Below the pieces are notes generated by a model. It was not told the DNA's origin. It worked only from the letters and a program-made list of their open reading frames with translations, and searched no databases. From Peribacillus kribbensis DSM 17871 (lineage in GTDB: Bacteria > Bacillota > Bacilli > Bacillales > DSM-1321), in contig NZ_KE387243.1 in the NCBI RefSeq assembly GCF_000430765.1, positions 195,225 to 259,224 on the forward strand: 64,000 nt of DNA. Reading direction: 5' to 3'. Shown one piece after another: positions 16,444 through 25,024 of this stretch; the first letter of the stretch is position 1, and each line of letters starts with the position of its first letter. The position numbers and the translations under genes are program-made.

Positions 16444-17976
16444 TTAAGCCTGCTTCGTTTTATCGGCTGTTTTTGCCTTCTGGCCAGCCAGCTTATCATT
16501 AGTAAGCATAAAAACAAAGATCACCACTAACACAGCAGGGATGAGTGCCCATAAAAAGGCGTCAGCAATGGATCCCGCCAAGGCATTTGTGATTTTATCC
16601 AGGACCGGGCCTGGAATGTTTGCACGCAGCTCCTGGGATAATAAAGCACGGGGATCCTTAAACGCGCCTGTCTGCTGGGCGGTCATCTTCATACCTGCAA
16701 AGGCATCCTTCATTTTATCACTGAACTCGTTTCGCTGGATGATCCCGAAAACGGTTATGCCAATCGTCATTCCAAGCTGCCGTACAAAAGACATGGTAGA
16801 GTTTGCCGCTCCCCTGTTGGCTGGCAGGACATGATGAATGGCTGCCATGCTGAGAACAGAGAAGGATGCACCGGTGCCCAGTCCTACTATAATCATATAG
16901 ACCGTTATGGCAGTTCTTGATGTGCTGCTGTCAATGGTGCTTAACAGATAGATTCCAGCAGCAAAGATGACGGCAAAGACAATCATCACGTTCCGATAGC
17001 CCAATCTTGCGGCAGAGATGGCCCCTGCCTGGCTCGAAACTACTACCCCCAGCATCATGGGCAGTAGGATCAGTCCTGAATTTGTCGCCGTCCCTCCGTT
17101 AACGCCCTGGACGAAAATGGGAATATAAACGGAGGCCACGATAAAGGAAATTCCGTAAAACAAGCCTACAATGGTGCTCGATGCGAATAAACGATTTTTA
17201 AACATGGGAAAAGAAATAATCGGATCGCTGGCTCTTCTCTCGATGAAAATAAAGGCGGGAATTAAAAGTATCACTCCCCCGAACAGACTCAGAATGATGG
17301 ATGAATCCCAATCATATTTATTTCCGCCGAGCTCAAGGGCGAACATTAAGCAGACCACTGCCCCTACTAGTGTAATGGCGCCAGCCCAATCAATTTTTTG
17401 GCTGCGGTGTTCCAGCGATTCGCTGTAATTGGCAAGAATAAGTATAAAAGCAAGAATGCCCAGCGGCAGATTGATATAGAAAACCCAGTGCCAGCTGATA
17501 TAGTCTGTTATGTATGCGCCAAGCAAGGGTCCGAAAACGCTGGAAAGACCAAATACCGCCCCAAATAATCCCGTCATTTTCCCTCTTTTTTCTGGAGGGA
17601 AAACGTCAAAGATAATGGTAAAGGTGATAGGAACTAGAGCGCCGCCGCCGATTCCCTGGATGGCCCGGTAGATGCTGAGCTGTTCAATGGTCTGTGCGGT
17701 TCCGCAAAGAATCGATCCCAAAAGGAATAAAAGCATACCAGCCAGATAGAACTTTTTTCTTCCGTACATATCAGACAGCTTACCGAAGATCGGCATGCCG
17801 GCCATTTCGGCCACCATATAGGCACTTGTTACCCAGATGAATTTTTCCAGTCCGCCAAGATCGGCAACAATCGTTCCCATGGCTGTGGCAACAATGGTAT
17901 TATCCATGGAAGCCATTAAAATAGACAGGAGCAGCCCTGCCATCACTAAGCCGATTTTACTTTCCTTTGCACTCAA
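16444..17976 (-). CDS. MFS drug:H+ antiporter, 14-TM DHA2 family
   Basis: This is a 510-residue major-facilitator transporter of the DHA2 (EmrB/QacA, LmrB) type, with about 14 hydrophobic segments. Motif A appears as GKLSDMYGRKKFYLAG after TM2, the D1 motif as MASMDNTIVATAMGTI in TM1 (acidic residue present), and motif C-like glycines as GLFGAVFGLSSVFGPLLGA in TM5. It is an inner-membrane exporter of hydrophobic or cationic compounds; the substrate is unknown. The start is TTG at 17976 with AGGGGG about nine bases upstream. It has no adjacent regulator and no membrane-fusion partner, as usual in Gram-positives. Confidence 0.88.
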   Translation of the reverse strand: MSAKESKIGLVMAGLLLSILMASMDNTIVATAMGTIVADLGGLEKFIWVTSAYMVAEMAGMPIFGKLSDMYGRKKFYLAGMLLFLLGSILCGTAQTIEQLSIYRAIQGIGGGALVPITFTIIFDVFPPEKRGKMTGLFGAVFGLSSVFGPLLGAYITDYISWHWVFYINLPLGILAFILILANYSESLEHRSQKIDWAGAITLVGAVVCLMFALELGGNKYDWDSSIILSLFGGVILLIPAFIFIERRASDPIISFPMFKNRLFASSTIVGLFYGISFIVASVYIPIFVQGVNGGTATNSGLILLPMMLGVVVSSQAGAISAARLGYRNVMIVFAVIFAAGIYLLSTIDSSTSRTAITVYMIIVGLGTGASFSVLSMAAIHHVLPANRGAANSTMSFVRQLGMTIGITVFGIIQRNEFSDKMKDAFAGMKMTAQQTGAFKDPRALLSQELRANIPGPVLDKITNALAGSIADAFLWALIPAVLVVIFVFMLTNDKLAGQKAKTADKTKQA

Positions 17977-18083
17977 ACAAATAATCCCCCTTTGATTTTA
18001 ATGCCAATTTTTACCCAGTATAGGTGAACTCATTGTATCAAATGGAAAAGTATCGAGACAATAGAGCGAGTATAAAGATATTG

Positions 18084-18109
18084 TAAAAAAACAGGGAGAT
18101 TCCCTGTTT
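18084..18109 (-). terminator. Terminator of mnmH
   Basis: Hairpin AAACAGGGA-GAT-TCCCTGTTT just beyond the mnmH stop, with an A-run on the plus strand that reads as a T-run at the end of the minus transcript. Confidence 0.85.
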
Positions 18110-18121
18110 CACAGTGGGATA

Positions 18122-19180
18122 TTACATTTTTTTAAAGCTCGATGCCTTATTTACAGACGGAAGGATTTCCTTTATGCGGGAAACAGCCTCGTCTACATTC
18201 TGAACCTTTATAGTAAGGATCTTATTCTGTGGATATTTCTCTTTCGCAAAGGCATATCTCGGATCGTAATAATGAATCAAAAGAAGTTCAACCGCCGAAT
18301 GGAATTCTCCTTCCTCCAGATCCTTTTCGATCTCCGCTGCAATAGGTGTATGGAGGCGCCTCTTTATTTTGTTGAACGCTTCAATGCTTTCCGTTTGGTG
18401 CTCCCATGGACGGTAATCCTCCAGGATATGCTTGACTCTTTCTTCAATCGGCATATCGATGAAGATCTGCTTTCCCTGCTCCTTTTTTTCAATGACAAAG
18501 TGAGGCAGGACGACTTTCCCGATTCGGCTGCTCTCTGCTTCGAACATGATAAAAGGATGGTCCTGAAGCTCAGTCAGTGTATTTAATAGAAGAGAATCAA
18601 AGGATTTTTGGTTGGCAGGCTCAAGCCCGATCTGTCCGAAAATGGATCCCCTGTGTCCTGCGAGTGCTTCTAAATCCACGATGCCATAGCCTTCCTCGGC
18701 GAGCTTTTTCAGCATCAGGGTTTTTCCGGTCCCTGTGTATCCGTTTAAAACATAGACCTCAGGTTTCAGGTCGAAGTTTTCGAGGCGTTCAACGACCCAC
18801 TTCCGGTATTCCTTGAAACCGCCCGCTATCCTGAAGGTTTTAATACCCATGAGGTCCAGCAGAGTGGCCGAAGTCCTGCTCCGCATGCCGCCCCTCCAGC
18901 AGAATACAGCCTTAGGAGCTTTGGTTTCATTAAACTGTTTAATAAATTCAGGAAGCTTTGCGGATACAATCTCGAGTCCGCGTTCCTTTGCTTCCTTCAC
19001 TCCTACCTGCTTATAGATCGTTCCGATTTCTGCCCGCTCTTTATCATCGAACAATGGGATATTGATGCTCCCAGGGATGGTAGAGTCTTTATATTCAGAA
19101 GGAGAACGAACATCCACCGTAATGAACCCCTTCTTCTCTTTAAATTCAATAAAATCTTCTACGGTAATATCCTGAAACAA
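18122..19180 (-). CDS. mnmH: tRNA 2-selenouridine synthase
   Basis: MnmH (YbbB/SelU) replaces the sulfur of 2-thiouridine at the tRNA wobble position with selenium, using selenophosphate, by way of a geranylated intermediate. It has 352 residues. The N-terminal rhodanese domain (about 1-135) has the catalytic cysteine C94 in VFCWRGGMRSR. The P-loop domain carries GYTGTGKT at 147-154 and the EALAGHRGSIFG segment. The start is TTG at 19180 with GGAAAGG upstream. The gene is divergent from a putative selenium ABC importer. No selenophosphate synthase (selD) is present in this window; MnmH needs its product for selenation, so selD should be elsewhere in the genome. Confidence 0.93.
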   Translation of the reverse strand: MFQDITVEDFIEFKEKKGFITVDVRSPSEYKDSTIPGSINIPLFDDKERAEIGTIYKQVGVKEAKERGLEIVSAKLPEFIKQFNETKAPKAVFCWRGGMRSRTSATLLDLMGIKTFRIAGGFKEYRKWVVERLENFDLKPEVYVLNGYTGTGKTLMLKKLAEEGYGIVDLEALAGHRGSIFGQIGLEPANQKSFDSLLLNTLTELQDHPFIMFEAESSRIGKVVLPHFVIEKKEQGKQIFIDMPIEERVKHILEDYRPWEHQTESIEAFNKIKRRLHTPIAAEIEKDLEEGEFHSAVELLLIHYYDPRYAFAKEKYPQNKILTIKVQNVDEAVSRIKEILPSVNKASSFKKM

Positions 19181-19464
19181 TCTTGATCAGCCTTTCCTGT
19201 GCAAAATGGGATATCTAAATTTCACCAGCACCCAATTTTTCTATTATACCACTACTAAGTGTCTTCTCCCTAGTATAACTCAATAAGAAGAAATAGACGG
19301 GTGTTTAAGCTCTTTTTTTTCTTATTAGCTGAGATTTCATCAACAGAATTACCGGAAATAAAAATATGACCGTTATTCTCGTTTTCAATTAATCGTTAGC
19401 TTAACAGCAAACATGAATTATAAAAAATATTTATAAGTGATATATAAAAATTTTATATTCTCTC

Positions 19465-19492
19465 TTGCTTGAAAAATTTTATAGAGTAAAAT
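19465..19492 (+). promoter_or_regulatory. Candidate sigma-A promoter of the ABC importer operon
   Basis: TTGCTT at 19465-19470 and TAAAAT at 19487-19492 are separated by 16 bases, 36 bases before the lipoprotein start. The rest of the 348-base divergent gap (19181-19528) is AT-rich and shows no gene; it should also contain the mnmH promoter. Confidence 0.45.
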
Positions 19493-19528
19493 AGAGCAGT
19501 AAGAAAAAAGTATTTAATTGAGGTGTAA

Positions 19529-20434
19529 ATGATGAAAAAATGGGTTTCGGTAATTATTCTAGCTGTTCTTGTATTCTCCTTAGCTGCTTGCAGCGGACAG
19601 AATGATAAACAGGACAGTAAAGAAAAGAAAGAACCAAAAACACAGGAAGTGTTTAAAATAGGGGCAATTCCAGATCAAAATGCAGCTGACCTGAGCAAAG
19701 GCATGACGGCGGTGGCAAAATATTTAAGTGATAAAACAGGCATGAAGGTTGAATTTGTTCCAAGTGTTGATTATGCAGCGCTTGTAACTGCTTTCCAGCG
19801 TGGTGAAATCCATATGGCGTGGTTTGGCGGACTAACAAGTGTACAGGCGAGAGCGCTGGTTCCTGAGGCCAATTCCTTCGCGCAGCGGCCGCGTGATTCA
19901 CAGTTCCACTCAGTATTTATTACACAGCCATCATCCGGCATCAATAAGCTTGAAGATTTGAAAGGCAAATCGTTTACATTTGGCAGCGAAAGTTCTACTT
20001 CTGGCCACTTAATGCCCAGGTATTATCTAATGGAAGCCGGCATTGATGCCGAAAAAGATTTTGACGGTAAACCAAATTTTTCTGGTTCCCATGATACAAC
20101 CTATAAATTAGTTGAATCTGGCTCCTTCAAAGCGGGCGCTTTAAACGAAGCTGTATGGCAGGAAGCAGTGAAAAACCACAAGGTGGATACGAACAAAGTA
20201 AAGGTTTTCTATACAACTCCTCCTTTCTTCGACTATAACTGGACACTTAACAGCAATGTTAATGATGTATTTGGCCAAGGCGCAGATAAAAAAGTGAAGG
20301 ATGCCATTTTGTCCATCACAACTGAACAAAAAGAAATTACCGACTTCTTCCAGACAGATAAATTCGTTGAAACGAAGAATTCTAACTATGGAAAAATAGA
20401 GAAAGTAGCAAAAGCTTTAAAGATGATACAGTAG
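19529..20434 (+). CDS. ABC transporter substrate-binding lipoprotein, PhnD-like, putative selenate/selenite binding
   Basis: This is a 301-residue extracellular binding lipoprotein. It has a signal peptide with the lipobox L-A-A-C (C21), then a charged linker, then a periplasmic-binding fold of the phosphonate-binding (PhnD) superfamily. IGAIPDQNAADL, MAWFGGLTSVQARALVP and AQRPRDSQFHSVFI are features I associate with the branch annotated as putative selenate-binding proteins in selenium-using bacteria. That specificity is recalled and supported by the neighbouring mnmH; it is not shown here. GAGGTG lies before two adjacent ATG codons (19529 and 19532). It is the first gene of an operon with ATPase and permease. 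Phosphonate or phosphite is the main alternative ligand. Confidence 0.85.
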   Translation: MMKKWVSVIILAVLVFSLAACSGQNDKQDSKEKKEPKTQEVFKIGAIPDQNAADLSKGMTAVAKYLSDKTGMKVEFVPSVDYAALVTAFQRGEIHMAWFGGLTSVQARALVPEANSFAQRPRDSQFHSVFITQPSSGINKLEDLKGKSFTFGSESSTSGHLMPRYYLMEAGIDAEKDFDGKPNFSGSHDTTYKLVESGSFKAGALNEAVWQEAVKNHKVDTNKVKVFYTTPPFFDYNWTLNSNVNDVFGQGADKKVKDAILSITTEQKEITDFFQTDKFVETKNSNYGKIEKVAKALKMIQ

Positions 20435-20447
20435 AAGGAGTTCAGAA

Positions 20448-21197
20448 ATGTCTTCAACGAAAGTAATTGAGGGAAAACAAATAACGAAACATTTTGGGCG
20501 GAAGATAGCATTATCTTCCCTTTCTTTTATCATTAACCATGGAGAAATAGTTGCGCTGATCGGACCAAGCGGAGCGGGAAAAACTACCTTGCTCAATACC
20601 ATTGCAGGGTTGGTACCTCTGGAAAGCGGTGAACTTCTGATTGACCAAAAGCCTCTTCCTTCGTATCGTGGAAAGCAGCTGGCCAAAAAAGTAGGTGTGA
20701 TCCGGCAGCAATTTGATTTAATCGGCCCCCTCGCAGTGATTCACAATGTTCTTGCCGGGAGACTGGCCGATTGGGGGCTGTTTAAATCATTGATTTCCCT
20801 GCTTGTTCCACAGGAAAAAGGATTAGCGATGGAGGCTTTAAATCGAGTAGGTTTAGCCGAGAAAGCTTACGATATAACGGCTAATCTTTCAGGCGGTGAA
20901 CAGCAGCGTGCAGCAATGGCACGTTTGCTGATACAAAACCCCGAAATTATTCTGGCAGATGAGCCCGTGGCGTCACTGGATCCCGCGAGGGCAGAAGATG
21001 TGATGGCCATGCTGGTAAACCTCGTTTCAGAGAAGCGGCAGACGCTGATTGCCAGCCTCCATTCCGTTGAATATGCCCGCAAATATTTCACGAGAATAAT
21101 CGGGATCAAAAATGGTGCCATTTTTTTTGATCTGCCAACCAAAGAAGTAACCGATGACCTTTTGGCGGAGCTTTACCTTTTAAAGGAGAAAGCATAA
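20448..21197 (+). CDS. ABC transporter ATP-binding protein (PhnC-like)
   Basis: This is the 249-residue nucleotide-binding subunit of the importer. Walker A is GPSGAGKT at 39-46, the Q-loop is IRQQFDLIGPL, the signature is LSGGEQQRAAMARLL, Walker B is IILADEPVASLDP, and an H-loop histidine lies in ASLHSVEYA. The sequence type is that of PhnC/phosphonate-class ATPases. The start lies 13 bases after the lipoprotein stop with AAGGAG in between, and the stop is one base before the permease ATG, so the three genes form one transcript. It couples ATP hydrolysis on the cytoplasmic side to uptake of the ligand delivered by the upstream lipoprotein. Confidence 0.92.
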   Translation: MSSTKVIEGKQITKHFGRKIALSSLSFIINHGEIVALIGPSGAGKTTLLNTIAGLVPLESGELLIDQKPLPSYRGKQLAKKVGVIRQQFDLIGPLAVIHNVLAGRLADWGLFKSLISLLVPQEKGLAMEALNRVGLAEKAYDITANLSGGEQQRAAMARLLIQNPEIILADEPVASLDPARAEDVMAMLVNLVSEKRQTLIASLHSVEYARKYFTRIIGIKNGAIFFDLPTKEVTDDLLAELYLLKEKA

Positions 21198-21198
21198 C

Positions 21199-22824
21199 AT
21201 GAAAAATTCAGCTCTTCTCCTGCCAAAAAGGTTTATTTTATCGGTGTTTTTGATTGCTATATTTGTATGGTCTCTATTCTCAGTCTGCTGGAATTCTGGT
21301 TTGTTTCACGCTGGCGGTTTCGTCACCCTGCTGCAAATAGTAAAAGGTGCCATTGAGCCGGATTTCACACCTGATATATTGGCCAATGGTTTAAAAGCAG
21401 CCTGGATTACTCTAGCTTATGCTGTTGCTGGAATGTCGCTGGCCATTCTTTATGCCTTTATCGTAGGAATTCTGGCTTCGGGTACACTCACTTCTACAAA
21501 AGCGGCCCACCTGACTTCAAAAATATTTTTTCGGGGTATTCTTGGTTTTACCCGCTCCATCCATGAATTAATATGGGCATGGCTTTTTGTTGCGGCAGTA
21601 GGTCTTTCTCCGTATGCAGCAATCCTGGCTTTGGCGATTCCATATGGCGGAATTCTAGGCAGGATTTTTGCTGATATGCTGAATGATGTTCCGGAAGAGC
21701 CGATCTTGGCGTTAAAAGCTGCAGGAGCATCTAAATTACAAGTTCTCGTTTATGGTCACCTGCCTTTAGTCCGGGCTGATATGATCAGCTATACAATGTA
21801 CCGCTTTGAATGTTCCATCCGTTCCTCAGCCATTATGAGCTTTGTAGGACTTGGCGGACTGGGTTATGAAATTCAATTATCATTGGCGGATTTAAAATAC
21901 AGCCAGGTTTGGACTTATGTTTATTTTCTTATAGCCCTCGTGCTATTAATTGATGGGTGGAGTAATATAGTCCGACGGGGTTTGGTTGAGGAAAAACGAG
22001 TGAATGGGCTCAGTATTGGCTGGCTCTCCTCTTTCCTCACTGTTCTATTAATCATTCTCTCGTGGGTTTATGTAACAGCAGGCATTCATTTTCTTGATCT
22101 TTTTTCTGATAAAAATATTCAATATGGCCAGCGTTTTTTTGGAGGTATGTTTGGTGCCGGCAACCCCCATCCTGCCTACTTAGATAAAGACAACTGGGCA
22201 AGTGCCTTAAAACTTACCCTTGAGACCCTCAAGATGAGTATTATGGCCATTGGGTTTGCCACCATGGCAGCGTTCATTACCGTCCTCCCTGCTGCAAGAA
22301 ATATCGCTAATGGGCAATTAACATTAAAAAAGAGATGGTATAATTGGATTTTATTCGGCTTTATCCGAATTCTATATATTTTTTCCCGGTCTGTTCCTGA
22401 GCTGGTATGGGCAATGATGATTATCTTCCTATTTAAACCTGGTTTATTACCAGGGGCAATTGCACTTGCGCTTCACAACTTCGGAATACTGGGAAAACTC
22501 TGGGCTGAAGTTATTGAGGATATGGATTCACGTCCTATCCGCAATTTGTCCTCAGCGGGCGCTTCACGATGGCAGTCTTTTTATTACGGCATTCTTCCAA
22601 ACGTCTTACCACGGTTTTTAACTTATATCTTATATCGGTGGGAAGTCATTATGCGTACGACCATTGTTGTAGGTTTTGTCGGTGCAGGAGGATTGGGGAT
22701 ACAATTTAAGCTAAGTATGAGTTACTTCCAATATACCAATATAACACTGCTTTTGATTTGTTACATGGTTCTCGTCGTTATTGCAGATTTTGCATCAGAG
22801 AGTACCAGAAAAGCGGTGAAATAA
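21199..22824 (+). CDS. ABC transporter permease, two fused PhnE-like domains
   Basis: This is a 541-residue permease in which two homologous transmembrane domains (about 1-265 and 275-541) are joined in one chain, so a single polypeptide can replace the usual permease dimer. Each half carries an ATPase-contact (EAA-type) loop: ALKAAGASKLQVLVYGHLPL in the first and LSSAGASRWQSFYYGILPN in the second. Each also has an F-V-G-x-G-G-L-G motif about 45 residues later. Single-domain PhnE proteins are about 270 residues. The start is one base after the ATPase stop. Fused permeases occur in several phosphonate/selenate-class importers. A terminator follows directly. Confidence 0.9.
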   Translation: MKNSALLLPKRFILSVFLIAIFVWSLFSVCWNSGLFHAGGFVTLLQIVKGAIEPDFTPDILANGLKAAWITLAYAVAGMSLAILYAFIVGILASGTLTSTKAAHLTSKIFFRGILGFTRSIHELIWAWLFVAAVGLSPYAAILALAIPYGGILGRIFADMLNDVPEEPILALKAAGASKLQVLVYGHLPLVRADMISYTMYRFECSIRSSAIMSFVGLGGLGYEIQLSLADLKYSQVWTYVYFLIALVLLIDGWSNIVRRGLVEEKRVNGLSIGWLSSFLTVLLIILSWVYVTAGIHFLDLFSDKNIQYGQRFFGGMFGAGNPHPAYLDKDNWASALKLTLETLKMSIMAIGFATMAAFITVLPAARNIANGQLTLKKRWYNWILFGFIRILYIFSRSVPELVWAMMIIFLFKPGLLPGAIALALHNFGILGKLWAEVIEDMDSRPIRNLSSAGASRWQSFYYGILPNVLPRFLTYILYRWEVIMRTTIVVGFVGAGGLGIQFKLSMSYFQYTNITLLLICYMVLVVIADFASESTRKAVK

Positions 22825-22856
22825 AAGAGCCTGTTCGAGGAACAAGCTCTTTTATT
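22822..22856 (+). terminator. Terminator of the ABC importer operon
   Basis: Inverted repeat TAAAAGAGC / GCTCTTTTA with an extended inner stem (TGTTC / GAACA), starting at the permease stop codon and followed by T-rich sequence. Confidence 0.85.
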
Positions 22857-23041
22857 TCTAAGCTCTGTTAAACTTGCCTGTTGATTCCGCTCCAGCCGGC
22901 ATAATGCACCCATTAACAAAGAAAATTTAATTAGGCTATTTCTAAATATCCGTAATTTACTCACATGCAGAGGATTTTTAAATTACCTTACCAAGGCAGA
23001 CAAAATTAACTTTAAGAATAAATGCCAAGGGAGATGAAATA

Positions 23042-23947
23042 ATGAATTTAAAAAAACTTGAAGCCTTCATTGCAGTTTTGGAAAAGAGAAGCTTCTCGGA
23101 AGCGGCGGCCGCTTTGAAAAGTTCACAGCCTGCCGTTAGTATAAAGGTAAAGAGCCTTGAAGAAGAATTGGGGATCGAGCTTTTAGATAGAGGCCATTCT
23201 GGCATAAAACCTACTTTACAAGGCAGCTTCGTATACCAGGCAGCGAAAGATATAACAAAGAGATGGGTACAATTAAACGATGATTTAAAAGGATTTCACA
23301 ATACATTAACCGGAACCCTTACCATTGGAGCAAGCTCCATTCCCGGCACATACCTCCTGCCCCGATGGATTAAGAACTTTCGGACACTTTATCCGAAAGT
23401 AAAAATTACAGTTGAAATTAGTGATTCAACAAAAATATTAGAAAAACTTCTTAACCATCAGATTGATGTTGGAATAGTAGGAGTAAGACAGTCATCAAGT
23501 AAAATGACTTTTAGTCCAATTGCAGCTGACTCCCTCGTCTGTATAACGCCAAAACAATTTTCTTCTTCCATTACAGATAAATTGGATTTTAGCAAACTAA
23601 AGGAGTATGACCTTGTCCTAAGAGAAGAGGGCTCCGGAACCAGGTTAGTCATGGAAGAATACTTTCACTCTTACGGCTTTTCCCTGGATGATTTCAATCC
23701 CTCGATTTCGATTGGAAGTACAGAGGGAGTTATTGCTGCTGTGGAGGCAGGTATGGGGTTTAGTTTTGCTTCAAGGCTTGCGGCGGCTCCAGCAGTGAAA
23801 GCGGACAGGATTGAGATGATCGAAGGATTTCAACCTTTTCATCGAAGTATTTATCTTTCAATTCTTAATGAAACAGCTTCCCGCCCGATTATCAAGGAAT
23901 TTGCAGATTTTTTAGTAAATGGAGACCCGGAAATTGGAATTTCCTAA
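23042..23947 (+). CDS. LysR-family transcriptional regulator, probably selenium-associated
   Basis: This is a 301-residue LysR-type regulator. The N-terminal winged HTH (about 1-60) has SFSEAAAALKSSQPAVSIKV as recognition region, and the effector domain covers about 90-295 with GTLTIGASSIPGTYLLP at its start. This form resembles CysL/selenium-metabolism LysR proteins, and position after the importer and mnmH fits such a role, but the effector is inferred. AAGGGAGATG precedes the start. A 217-base gap with a terminator separates it from the importer, so it has its own promoter. It may regulate the importer, mnmH, or the flavin reductase that follows. Confidence 0.85.
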   Translation: MNLKKLEAFIAVLEKRSFSEAAAALKSSQPAVSIKVKSLEEELGIELLDRGHSGIKPTLQGSFVYQAAKDITKRWVQLNDDLKGFHNTLTGTLTIGASSIPGTYLLPRWIKNFRTLYPKVKITVEISDSTKILEKLLNHQIDVGIVGVRQSSSKMTFSPIAADSLVCITPKQFSSSITDKLDFSKLKEYDLVLREEGSGTRLVMEEYFHSYGFSLDDFNPSISIGSTEGVIAAVEAGMGFSFASRLAAAPAVKADRIEMIEGFQPFHRSIYLSILNETASRPIIKEFADFLVNGDPEIGIS

Positions 23948-24292
23948 ATTCAAGACAAGGGAGATGCTGTACTGATCAGCTAAGTGCAGAACGCATATTT
24001 GATTATAGAGCTGAGCTGGTGATACCGGGTATGTACCCTCTCGTACTGGACACTATATTCAAAAGCCCTGAATTATTATGGTTTTTAGAAAAGGTAAAAC
24101 AACCAATCATCGCTATTTTGATGCCAGTGAAGTTCTCTCATTGCACCCGGTTGAATCCCAATGAGTGCTGCTCCCGACTGTTTTTGAACTGGAAAGGCCG
24201 TTAGTTGAATTTGGTCTATAAGAATTATAAAATGGATTTTGTTAATTCGTAAAGATAACATGGTGTAAAGATTTCAAAAGGAGGAATTTAAA
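23948..24292. other. Intergenic region before the flavin reductase gene
   Basis: The 345 bases contain no convincing gene; one 61-codon open frame (24019-24204) lacks a good ribosome site and recognisable motifs. No riboswitch or terminator was recognised. The last 15 bases hold the AAGGAGG ribosome site of the next gene. Confidence 0.5.
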
Positions 24293-24853
24293 CTGAGAAC
24301 CCCAACAGATAAATCGCTAATATACACCTATCCGGGCCTTGTCGCTATTGTCACCTCTCGAAGTAATGGTACACAAAATTTAATGGCGGCAGCCTGGCAC
24401 ACATATCTGGGCATGGAACCTCCGACTTACGGAGTTTCCATAGGCAGGGCCAGACATACATATAATCTTATTGCAGAAAGTGGCGTATTCGCAGTTAATT
24501 TTTTGCCAGCACATTTATCGGAATGGATTCAGCTTATCGGAACGACAAGCGGCAGAGATATAGATAAGTTTAAAAAATTCGGCATTCCGTACCAGGACGG
24601 GTTACAAGTGGATGTGCCGATCTTACAAGATGCTTATTTCGCTTATGAATGTAAAGTAACAGATGTTCGAACTCACGGTGATCATGAATTATTTTCGGGT
24701 GAAATCCTGCAGACATATAAAGATGCAGAAATGTTTAAAGAAAACCAAATACCCGATTTATCAAAACTGCAGGTCCCTCTTTATTTTGGCCGTTCCACAT
24801 ATCTAATCGCAGATGACACAGCAAAAGTGAAGAAGCATTATGACCAGGGATAA
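24293..24853 (+). CDS. Flavin reductase / FMN-binding split-barrel protein (apparent CTG start)
   Basis: This is a 186-residue flavin reductase-like protein with a split-barrel FMN fold. The N-terminal strand YPGLVAIVTSRSNGTQNLMAA and the following GVSIGRARHTYNLI, FAVNFLPA and KFKKFGIPY segments are typical. The first in-frame ATG (24383) would delete the LVAIVTSR strand that the fold needs. No ATG, GTG or TTG lies between the upstream stop codon and that point. A CTG at 24293 is placed eight bases after a perfect AAGGAGG, so translation most likely begins at CTG. Function (FMN reduction, or FMN-binding oxidoreductase of unknown substrate) is not fixed. It is monocistronic, ending before the hairpin at 24987. 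Confidence 0.8.
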   Translation: MRTPTDKSLIYTYPGLVAIVTSRSNGTQNLMAAAWHTYLGMEPPTYGVSIGRARHTYNLIAESGVFAVNFLPAHLSEWIQLIGTTSGRDIDKFKKFGIPYQDGLQVDVPILQDAYFAYECKVTDVRTHGDHELFSGEILQTYKDAEMFKENQIPDLSKLQVPLYFGRSTYLIADDTAKVKKHYDQG

Positions 24854-24986
24854 CCTCTATTCGATCTTTATTGTTGGTATTTCGTTCGTATCCTAAAAAG
24901 GTTCTTCTCTTTATTTTCGGATCCGTAGTGGTTCTGGGCATCATCAGCGGACTTATTGGAATGCACCTTATTTAAATTTCACGTGT

Positions 24987-25019
24987 AAAAGCCCGGCTTA
25001 CTTAACAAGCCGGGCTTTT
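24987..25019. terminator. Bidirectional terminator, flavin reductase / phosphodiesterase
   Basis: Perfect 13-base inverted repeat AAAAGCCCGGCTT / AAGCCGGGCTTTT with a seven-base loop between convergent genes. Confidence 0.92.
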
Positions 25020-25024
25020 GCATA

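Noticed and set aside
19529-22824. Phosphonate utilisation locus
   Set aside because: The importer is of PhnCDE type, but no phosphonatase, C-P lyase or phosphite dehydrogenase gene is nearby, while mnmH is adjacent; the selenium reading fits better.
24019-24204. 61-codon frame between the LysR and flavin reductase genes
   Set aside because: No ribosome binding site and no protein-like motif.
24874-24975. 33-codon frame with a hydrophobic stretch (VLLFIFGSVVVLGIISGLIG) after the flavin reductase
   Set aside because: It resembles a small membrane protein but has only a TTG start and no ribosome site; conservation would be needed to accept it.
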